Positions 47,901 to 64,000 of a stretch of 64,000 nucleotides of DNA are shown here, in pieces. The notes under the pieces were generated by a model. That model made no database searches. It was not told where the DNA came from and saw only the letters and a program-made list of their open reading frames with translations. This DNA is from Lutraria lutraria (Eukaryota; Mollusca; Bivalvia; Venerida; Mactridae). Each line of letters begins with the position of its first letter. The first letter of the stretch is position 1. Location: positions 30,790,756 through 30,854,755 of the forward strand of contig OZ026834.1 of assembly GCA_964023205.1 (NCBI GenBank), in the 5' to 3' direction. The position numbers were made by a program, and so were the translations under genes.

Positions 47901-50900
47901 ATCTAAATTCGTTTTAATGCAATAAAATATTTGTAGTACAATTATAGAGCAAGTCCAATACTGAGTGTATATTTTGCAGCAAGGCAAACTATTTTCATTA
48001 AAAAAAAAAAACACAAAAAAAGCACAGGAAACTCGTACCCTGAACATCTTTTCATTCAAGAGGCTACCATGAGCTGGAAAGCTATTTGGATACAATGTTT
48101 GAATTTAACATTTTTTTCTACCAATTTTATATACACCTGAATAATCAATATAAACCATAAAACCAAAAGTAGTAAGTACATATATACTTCAAACTGTCCG
48201 AAATGTAAGATATTGAATTCTGTGCTACACGACTATGCAATCCAATATTCTACAAATTGGACATGGGTAATAAGGAGTCGCTTCCTAAACCTTAATGAAG
48301 AGATTCTCACCTTCACACATTGACTGTAGGGGCCGATATTTGCAGGGGCCCAATGAGATAGCCCCTGTACGTGCATAGTTTCTTTATTACTACACTCACT
48401 GTTACCATAGCAATCCAGCATCAAAACAACATTCTTTGGCAAATTAGCTTCTACACATACCCTGAAACAAAAACAGAAAAAGTAGTTCTATAACTGTTAG
48501 AAATACAACATTATTATATTAATTATAGAAAATACAGAAGATAATAAATTAATGGATAAAGGATTACTAAAATAATGATTTGCTTATGTGTCATTGCTCA
48601 TTTATTACTTATAACTCAAATCAACAATTCATTTATTTATATGGGTTTAATGCCCTTTTTCGACAATTTTTCAGTTATATACCACGGCCGATTCACCTAA
48701 CCGGTTTTCTTGTACTGTATAACTGAAATGATTTGCTTATGAGTTAAAACTTGTTTATGACTCATAACTCAATTTACAATTAATAATCTCAGAAATCATG
48801 GACTGTTAGCTGCGTGTTTGTATCTGGTCAGTGGCAATAATAATAATAATAATAAAATCTTTATTTCTTGAAGGTAACATATAAAGTATAAAACTTATTT
48901 ACAATATGGCCTTCAGTAAAAATACATGTAATTTAATAACTATATAAAGGCAAAATTAAAAGGCATACAAATATATATGAACAAAATATTATAACAAAAC
49001 ATAATAACTATAAGTTAAAAAAGAAGAAAAAGCTTAAACATTTATACATATTTAAACACTATAAATTTCAATATTTAATGTCACTTGACTATTAATATAA
49101 CAAGTTGTTTTTTTTGTTTTTTTTTTTGTCAAAAATATTCTACAACATAAAACATCGTAAATGTTTAGCTTAAATATGTCATAAAAGGTTTCTGGATTCC
49201 ACTAAAACAATTCTCTTTTCCGTTTGAACCTAGACTTTTTTGGTTTTGGTTAATTTCTTTCTTGCCGAAATTGTCATTTTCAAGAGAGCTATCTCCAAGC
49301 CAAAAAATTGATTTGAAAACAAGACGCTGCATTCAATAAACACATAATGCCCCTGATGGCAGCTTGACATAGCCTTGTTTAGACCAACAATGTGAATACT
49401 ATTTGCCCCTGCATCATTTGATGCCAGGGCATTAAAAAGTTTAGCCAACCTGCCAACCATATTTTTTTCTGGATTTTAGAAGAAATCAGGAATTTACGAG
49501 TTTTCCATAATCTGAAAAAGACTTTCGTTTTTATTAAATACATATTCATATGGCCCAGAAATCACCAACAATGAGGTAACTGAAATCATTATCCATACCT
49601 AGCTGCCGGATTGATACCAAAGTATGTTTTATACACCGAGTTGACTGCAGCAAAATCTTCCATACTTTGTACATAAAGATGAACTAAAACAATAGATGAC
49701 ATTTCCAGTGGTAAGATACAATTCTTCAATGTGTCCATTGTCTGTTTGGCGACACTTGTCACATCTTTGTTATCACAGTTTAACCCAACAAGATTTGAGA
49801 CTATAAAAGATTGCTTTCCAGAATCCCTGTTCATCCTCTGTAAAGTTGGCTGAAACATTTCTACAATAGAAATATTTATTTCATTTAGCAATTATGCTAA
49901 AAAAAAAAGTTGGTGTAATGATACAGTTATGCAGTGGGCTTTAAAGGGATAGATTACTGAAATATGATTTATATGATAATAACGATAACAAATATAATAA
50001 GAAGCAAAATCAAGGTGTATCAAGAATATAAATGCTGTGCTAATCAACTAGAACACATACCGTACTTAGGTTTTCAAGTATGTAGTAAAATACCTATAGA
50101 ATTAGTCACACAATAGAAGTATACTATAATTTAGTTTGAACTTCAGCTTTATCTCATATTTGTATCCATACATTGACTTAGGGTAAGTATTGATTATTAT
50201 TATTTTCTGGTGAAGTGTACTTAATTATAAATCAGTTCATTAGCCCCAAGTACATACCTTTCACTTCATCACGGAATGTTAAATTTTGAAGTCGTTCACA
50301 CTGATCACATGTTAATTGTGATTTGTCAGGAAATAATTCATCTAATAATGATACACTTCTCAGAAGTGGTAAATTATTTACCAAGTCTTCCTGGGTTAAA
50401 TTTTCATCCTGAAAAAGGAAGACAATTCAAATATTGAATTTTTAACATGTTATAGATAAAGGTTACAGTTCTTAAGTTAAACATAAACTACTGATATTTT
50501 GTTAATTATCATAAATATACTGTACATACAAGTACATGTGTGTATACAGTATCTTCAAGGACTTATATACATACATGGATTCGCATCTTCCGTATTAATA
50601 GTTAAAAGTATTCAAATCCCACGGTAATAACACGTGAATCAACGGGATTTCATGCTATTGTTTACAAAAGTGAAAATACAAAAATATCTGTGATGATCCG
50701 AATGTTAATAACAGCGAAAATATCCGTGGAATTCCGAATGTTTAATCTCGGAGAAGAAAGGATTATAATAGATGTCCGCCATCTTGGAATTTAAAATGTT
50801 CGACTGATGCCTTTTTCAATGCTTATACTTAGACTTTGTGGATTATAAATGTATCTCAATATCTTTAAGGAATTTGTTGCATCCCTAACCAATTTCCTGT

Positions 50901-53900
50901 GCCCAATTGCCAGAGTTTTTTTCAGTATAATCAAATTAGTAAACACCCGATTACAGCTGTCGGACATTGCAGAGTATATAGCAATGCATTGTGGGATCGT
51001 CTAATGATATCGTTTGAGCTATTTTTAACAGTTGCGAATCCATGTATGTATATAAGTCCTTGTGTGTATACTGTATCTTATTATTTCATGTACATGTAAT
51101 TGCTTTTTTATAATTTTGAGTCCCACATGGAAAACTGAGTCTTTTGAAAAATGTTCACATTGTCATGATTAAAATAAATAGATTGTTATACGACTGACTT
51201 CCTACACCTAACTAATTATATTTATATATCGAACATTTAGCACTGAATCAATTAAACTGCAGCCATAATTACTTATCATTCCAGAGTTGATCACATACCA
51301 AATGCTTGTCTTCTAAATGAGCTCTTCTTAAGTTGAGATAACCCACAGGAGCAAACGCATCATCAGAATGTATGACCAGTTCTGTTTCATCTCTAGTAAT
51401 ATACAGTACAAGGTAATAATGAATGCCAGTCATAACTCCAATATTTACAAGTTACACAACATACTTAGGTTTATAAAGAAAAACTGCTTGTCTCAGGTAA
51501 TTTTCCCTGCAACCCTAGACTTTGCATTAGGCTCAAGGAAAAGTACACCAATTTTCTCATTTTTTATATTTCCTAATAATTTTAAGAGTGAAAAAAGTTC
51601 CTAGCTACCTACCTATCTACCCTATTTTTAATGAGCAGTTACCAGAAACAAACAATTATTCTTTTTCTGCCTTAGCATTGAATACTCATTCAATAAAATT
51701 ATACCTACAATGATATTTCCAAAGCAAACATTAAATAATTCTCTAGTATTTCTTCTTTGGATATTTTTGTCAAGTTTTGAGTACGGGTCCAATTTGATAT
51801 TAATTTTGAAATTCTGAGTCAAAACAAATAAAATATTATCAATATTGAGTGGCATGAATAGAAAAACTAGGATGAAAAAATACCATAAACATAAATATGT
51901 AGGTAAAAAGAAAAAAATTGGGTAAAAATGCTGATCTTCATTAGAACATGAAATTCAAAATTTTGTTAATGACTTTGAATAAATATGATACACACTTACA
52001 AGACAATCTTCTTCTTGAAGAGAGGACAATCTAGTGTGAATGTTTCATACTCACCACCCTCACCACATACATTTAACTCAAATTCTCCATTCTGTAAAAG
52101 ACAAAAAATGCATCCTTAGTCAACAATAAACATGCATAGGCAGATTGGATGAGGCTTAACTGAGACCAGTAGTAGGTTCAATATCCTGTCAGGAAAGATA
52201 ATACTTGATTACTACATGCAGTTACTATAACACATCTCCATGATTATTTAGGTTTGTTAATAAAATAAAATGTGTTTCACAATTAATTTAACATAAATAA
52301 ATCTAAGAATCAGAATAATATATAACAGTATGCACTCCATGTATATAAAATATGAAAATGTAAATAACACAGGAGTACCAGCATGCATTATGCTCAAATC
52401 TATAATAAACAGTCAGAAATTGATATACAAAATTAATACTATACATGTAATAAATGATAGTAAGAAATGAATGAATTACTGTATAATGTAATCAAAGTAC
52501 TGCTCCGGGTCCTTAATATGAAATGATAATCAGTATGTACGTCTGATGATTACATATCATACCATTTTATGTAGATATTCCCTCATTTCAGACAAAGATT
52601 TTCCTAAATGTACTTTTGGTTTTAATCCTGAAAATAATATAAGTATAAAGATTACAAACACTTGTATAAATCATTCAGATTACAGAATTCACAAAAGAAA
52701 AAACTTCACCATTCCAACTTTAAGATTTTTGAATTTAGTTTTGTCAACAAAGGTAAATAAACTGGTAATAACAAAACATAGCACTCAGGATCCTCAGCTG
52801 CATATAATTTAAAATAAACAAAGAAATGATATTGTCTCAGAAAAAAGGAGATTATTCTGGCCATACATAAGTTTCATGCTAGTTGGATGGTCAAAAGATC
52901 AACAGCATATTTCATAGAGCAAACAATTTTTCTTACCCATAGCAGCTACTTTGATGAGTATAGCTTCCAGTTTACACTGTATCATCTCATCAAGAAGTTC
53001 TGATTGGTCACGTCTCCATAGATACGCGAGCGGTACCAAACCCAGTCTCTGACATCTGAAGTTATAAGCAGACAATATACAAATAATTCACCCTTCAAAC
53101 CAGGCATAATTTATGACAAATGGATAACTTTAATGAAGCATGCTCTGAGTATCATGCATTAGTTAACTGAACGAAATATACTTCTATTTGATAAAGAAAT
53201 TTTCATTGTTTTTCATACTAAATCAAATGTGTAATGAACATGGCCAGGAAAAATAACAAAACAATTGTTTCACTAAAAATGTAAACAGGGAAGCTTCTTC
53301 AAAGTGAGGCATACAATTCACCAGTTTACTCTAATCTTCAGACAAACATTATTATAATTAGAAGCCAAAAGCCCTCTTTCATTACCTACATACTAGTAAG
53401 TGTTCATATCATACTTGGAATACCATTACTGTACCAATACTTGGCAGCTCAAATGCATTAACTTAAATAAAATGCATTAACTTAAATATGCTTGTATTTG
53501 TATAAACAATAAAACTTTTCTTACAATTAGGTCATATACATAATAAATTTGAATTCATATAATTCTATATTACATGTATATACATACACATTTTCTACTC
53601 TCACTCTCTGATAATTAGACAATATAGCACCAACAGAAACTGCCTCAATGTCTTCCTTTGTCTGAAAGTGATATAAATGTGAAATAGAGAAATATTACTT
53701 TAAAACTGCTGTCACAATTCATCAGGTGCAGGCTACAATATTTCTGAAGTACTAGTATTTAAAAGGCGATGGACTTCAGCAGTTTCTTTTCATCAAGGGA
53801 AGTCAGACGCATAAGTTTTACAATTGCGTGCAATCATAACTAATAAGCAATAACCAGCAATGTTTTGAGTAAATTAGTACATGTAGTTGTTGATTACTGG

Positions 53901-55513
53901 ATTGTTTATAGTCTATTAATTTTATTTAGCTTATGGAAGATTGAATGCATGACACTATGTCATAATATGATGACTTCAAATAAGTCTGCATATATGTACA
54001 GTATAACCCCTGAAATACAGACTCCCTAAAAAACAGAATTCTCAGAAAATCCGACAAATTTCAAATCCCTGTGTTTTGGAATTTATCAAAAGTTTTCTCT
54101 GAAAATCGGAATTCTCAGAAACCGAAAAGCCCAGTACAAAGGGTAAGGTTTTCAGGGGTATTACAGTCTCCTTGAAATAGTTTGGGATATCCATGCTTCA
54201 GGGAAAAATCAACATTTCTCACAAAATGCCTACTTTGATTTCTTTTAACAATTCGTACAAATCCTCAACTTCATCATCATTTGTAGGAGTGTAATCTCTG
54301 TCAGTTGATTTTGATGTTCCACTGATCTCTCTACGATACAAGGGTAGATCTAAAGCTTCAGCATATAACTCAATAACATGATGACCAACGGACTGGTACA
54401 TGTAACTGTCCAACTCATCTACAAAAATAAAATACCAAATGCCTGTAAATATGCACATTGTTAAATACCATAGGCCATTTATTTTTGTGAATAATTTTTT
54501 TAAGCTCCTACAGGTAATCTGTTTCATTAAGAAAACTTACCAATTATCTGGCAATGTTAATTACATTTTATAAGACTTTGGTAAAACTCATCCTTTCATA
54601 TCACAAATCACAAACTTATACTCAGTTGACCAAATCTCACCCATTCATAAAGCTCTAATTATGTTAACTGCATACATGCAGTTACCAAATCGTTTATCAG
54701 TCAATAATAGTATAACTGGTAATAGGGTATATTAGTTTTCAAAATGCAGCATAAATATTTTTCACTATATTGATATATTGATTATAAGAAGTCATACAGG
54801 GGTAAAACACAACCAAACACATGTTGATTTTTTTTAATGAGTGGTTATAATTGCATGTACGTCAGACCATAAAGCTTTGTTGATGTCTTGGTAATCCCAA
54901 GGACTTGGTAATCCAACTAAGTAGCCTTACTAACTCGGCTTTTCAGTTGGCCTTTTCAGTTGGCCGATTTCTTGAACGAATTCGGAAGGGCGCCTCACCG
55001 TCACAAACAGTCTATATAATTAGATGGACTATCCAACTAATTAGACAGTTTCTGAAGGTGAGATATTTTTTTGTTTGGCCCCTTCTCACTGAGAGGATGG
55101 CACTTCCATGGCTAACCAGAAAGCCAAATGAGTATGCCTAGGGACAACAACCCTTTCAACAGTGCAACACTAAAGGCCTAATGTCACTAAATGGGACTAG
55201 GGCAGATTTATTATAAGGAAACTGATAATTATTTGGAATGTTGATAAAATTTAATGAGTAAAATTCTAACCTTTATCTTTTGGTTTAAGATTTGCTAGAG
55301 CTACAACCTGGTGCCCTTCAGCCACACATTGCATCAAGTTATAACAGCTGTCTTTACCACCACTGAAAAAAAACATACAGTCTGTATATCATATTCCAGT
55401 CTGTCATAAATGATTAGATAAAAATGTGAATAATGTAATACTCATCCCACTAATTCAACGATTTATTGTCAGTGAATGAGTAAAAATTACCTGATTAATC
55501 CAACGCATTTCAT
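44965..55513 (-). CDS. DPH6: DPH6, diphthine-ammonia ligase, long form with RidA-like C-terminus
   Basis: DPH6 performs the last step of diphthamide synthesis: ATP-dependent amidation of diphthine on elongation factor 2, in the cytosol. Coding exons in gene order: 55491-55513, 55271-55362, 54234-54418, 53588-53661, 52937-53055, 52563-52627, 52000-52091, 51299-51392, 50258-50408, 49599-49860, 48311-48461, 47586-47819, 46755-46860, 46130-46228, 45647-45820, 44965-45068. All are GT-AG, phases match, and the sum is 2025 nt, or 674 residues plus TGA. SGGKDS at residues 8-13 is the PP-loop ATP-binding motif; DELDSYMYQSVGHH and CGEGGEYETFTLDCPLF (195-211) are DPH6 signatures. Residues about 300-415 and 417-520 are RidA/YjgF-like: the first ends with NPAARVCVEANLP (Arg386 split between exons), the second starts HWAPANIGPYSQ and continues CYIAGQIGM. 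This is the yeast-like long architecture; human DPH6 has only about 267 residues. Confidence 0.93.
45377..45490 (+). mobile_element. SINE family C fragment (GCTAGCTTACAGAAGGT)
   Basis: It contains CACCGCTGTATTTGAATCC (box-B-like), GCTAGCTTACAGAAGGTGG, TTCTACCCAAGGTG and AAAGTCACATAA, ending near GTTGGTGTGACTAAACC. The same sequence of blocks is at 63048-63178. Lies in DPH6 intron 15. Confidence 0.6.
46289..46448. mobile_element. MITE, CAGT..AACCTGTG family, copy 2, flanked by TA
   Basis: It starts CAGTCAAACCTGTGTTAGTG and ends GGTCTGTTCACATGTTTAATTG, inverted ends, with TA on both sides (46287-46288, 46449-46450). A TA target site and CAGT termini are typical of pogo/Tigger-like and other Tc1-mariner-related non-autonomous elements. 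Interior matches 9674-9854. Confidence 0.75.
48630..48726 (-). mobile_element. SINE family A, 3' fragment
   Basis: Read on the minus strand: TATAACTGAAAAATTGTCG, then AAAAAGGGCATTAAACCC and ATATAAATAAAT, matching the tail of 566-825. The head is missing. Confidence 0.65.
48835..48856 (+). repeat. (AAT)n microsatellite
   Basis: Seven AAT/ATA triplets in a DPH6 intron, following the SINE A fragment by about 110 bp. Confidence 0.85.
51487..51654. mobile_element. MITE, TTGTTTCTGGTAAC family, inverted copy
   Basis: The right end AGCAGTTACCAGAAACAAAC is the family terminus inverted. The left end is TCAGGTAATTTTCCCTGCAA. The interior has AACCCTAGACTTTGC and TACCTACCTATCTACCC. Lies in DPH6 intron 7. 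Confidence 0.6.
53452..53488. repeat. 18-19-bp tandem duplication
   Basis: AAATGCATTAACTTAAAT is repeated back to back in a DPH6 intron. Confidence 0.8.
53999..54164. mobile_element. MITE with CAGTATAACCCCTGAAA ends
   Basis: TA-CAGTATAACCCCTGAAATAC at the left and GGTTTTCAGGGGTATTACAG at the right are inverted. The interior has two GAATTCTCAGAAA words. About 165 bp, in DPH6 intron 3. Termini are of the TA-CAGT type, as in the other MITEs here. Confidence 0.65.
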
Positions 55514-56338
55514 GTTGCAAGTAATCACTGATAGTGTAAGTAAAACACGTGCATATATGTAAACATACACGGGAAAAACCGGAAATTCCGTCTATAGCTC
55601 ATCCAAACTGTTGTGTACACTGGTTCCCGTTGACTTGTCTGTACAAAACCACTGCAACGTCGAACGAGAACCAGCTGTTGTGACGCATGCGTAACACGTA
55701 ACACGTCACAAACTTACAAACGCTTATTGACCATTGCTCAAATTCACTGACAGATGCAAGCGTTCGCGTACGAAGATCAGTTTGTTTACAAAAAAATCTG
55801 AAATACCATTTTTGAGGTAATTTCAACATCAAGTATTCGATGTTCATGACACCTTGAGCAATTCGCTCAAAACTTTTGCCCTCGTTATTCTTAGTGAATA
55901 TGTTTTCTGGGTTTTCTGGCCAAGTATGTTTCAAAGTAAAATCAATTCGGACAAATTATTTCGGATACTGTTATCGTGATCTGTCATAAATGTCATATTA
56001 GCCGAATTAGTTAGGCTAATGATACATACTAAACAACACTATTTTTAATGTTTTGAACTTGTTTTACTCCTTGTGTTTTTTTTCAATTAGTGCACTTCAG
56101 TTATTGTGTAAGTTGTTCTTGAACAAATGTTTTCTATGCATGCCTACCATGGCAGTTTATTTTCAGATCCAGTTGATTTATAATTTGCTTGTTTACTATT
56201 CAGATTACCATAATCTTGGTTAAACGTTCATGTCTATAATCAAATTTATTTTTTCGTTGTCGTAAACTAAAAATGTTTCTGATAGTTGAGTTGTTTCTGT
56301 ATATTCACTGTAAGTAAAAATTGGTATTTATATTTCAG
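55514..56338. promoter_or_regulatory. Divergent DPH6/GOLGA5 promoter interval
   Basis: 825 bp separate the DPH6 ATG (minus) from the acceptor of the GOLGA5 first coding exon (plus). The part at 55560-55770 is richer in CpG than its surroundings (CGTCGAACG, GACGCATGCG, AAGCGTTCGCGTACG), as expected of a promoter. GOLGA5 must have a 5' non-coding exon here; ATTGT|GTAAGT at 56107/56108 is a possible donor. The minus-strand open frame at 55599-55934 has no recognisable domain and is probably chance in the GC-richer stretch. Confidence 0.6.
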
Positions 56339-56345
56339 GTAAGAA

Positions 56346-63444
<7,099 letters not shown>

Positions 63445-64000
63445 GTAAGTTGATTTTTTATCTGTCTAATTTAAAATCCCCATTCAGAGGCAACTGAGTT
63501 AGCGGGTTTGTGTAAAATGATAGTAAACAAAGTCTAAATAGTAAACAAATAAATGTTATCGACTTCTTTGAAATTTATTTATTCATTAATTAATCAAATT
63601 CATTGTAGCATCATTTCTTGTAGTTCCTCAGAAAATGATGAATGATTTCAATCTTGTGATGACAAAGTGATGTATTATCTCATGACACTGTAGCTCTAAT
63701 CTGTGTTGGATGACATAATATACAGCTGTATTGTTTTATTTATGTATTTATTGTATCTTTTATTTATGAGGTTTATAAGCAAAATTTATGCGCTGGAGAA
63801 GAACTAATTACCCTTTGTAGGAGGAAACTATTGACTTCAGGGGATTCAAAGCAGCAGGAGACCCTTTTTTATACAGAGATTTTTGTTATCTTTGTATTTG
63901 GTTTTAAAAAATCTTCTTTGAATTATCATCACAGACTCTGCTAAAACTTTTACTTAAAAGTATTTCTCTGACAATCCCAGAATTTTAGCGATGGGTAAGT
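63445..64000 (+). other. GOLGA5: GOLGA5 intron, right edge of window
   Basis: Intron after the exon ending at 63444. AT-rich, no further coding exon recognised before the window ends. Confidence 0.55.

Larger units (their letters stand above)
45069..55490 (-). other. DPH6: DPH6 introns
   Basis: Fifteen introns of about 0.2-1.9 kb. Repeats inside them are listed separately. The frame at 52546-52812 (plus) is antisense to exon 6, and the plus frames at 45894-46112 and 46628-46864 overlap minus-strand exons 14 and 13. The minus frame at 49230-49460 has no recognisable domain. No nested gene is supported. Confidence 0.6.

Noticed and set aside
55599..55934. 111-codon minus-strand ORF upstream of DPH6
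   Set aside because: No recognised domain. It sits in the GC-richer promoter interval, where chance open frames are longer.

Overview
The window looks like a stretch of an AT-rich, intron-rich animal genome. The gene set is metazoan. The repeats point to a mollusc, probably a bivalve: tRNA-headed SINEs with tails such as GGCATTAGACCCAAATAAAT, a SINE carrying GCTAGCTTACAGAAGGT, and the short motif AAAGGGAGATAACTC. The clade call is inference; the gene calls rest on recognisable protein families, and for the two complete genes on splice sites that join in frame from start to stop.

Layout: (1) 827-1833, minus strand, the 5' end of a DHRS7-type short-chain dehydrogenase; the rest lies left of the window. 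(2) 1834-5855, repeat-rich intergenic DNA. (3) 5846-39333, plus strand, a FOXN3/FOXN2-type forkhead factor. A candidate non-coding first exon ends at 5917, a 19-kb first intron follows, and eight coding exons give exactly 491 residues. (4) 39334-44964, FOXN3 3' region with a 50-bp minisatellite. (5) 44965-55513, minus strand, DPH6 (diphthine-ammonia ligase) in its long form with RidA-like C-terminal domains: 16 coding exons, 674 residues. (6) 55514-56338, an 825-bp divergent promoter interval. (7) 56346-63444 and beyond, plus strand, golgin-84 (GOLGA5): nine coding exons covering 500 codons, with the C-terminus off the right edge.

The genes do not form a pathway. They are a transcription factor, a translation-factor modification enzyme, a Golgi tether and a membrane reductase. 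Human DHRS7, FOXN3 and GOLGA5 all lie on chromosome 14q, so the neighbourhood may be an old linkage group.

The introns and spacers hold at least three SINE families, several MITE families with terminal inverted repeats (some flanked by TA), a 46-bp x 8 satellite-like array, a 50-bp minisatellite, and a CT tract of about 240 bp. The most interesting unexplained signal is a set of palindromic X-box-like motifs of the type GTTGCCATGGCAAC, spread through the FOXN3 introns and flank. I found no confirmed RNA gene, no CRISPR array, no viral gene and no evidently new multi-gene system.
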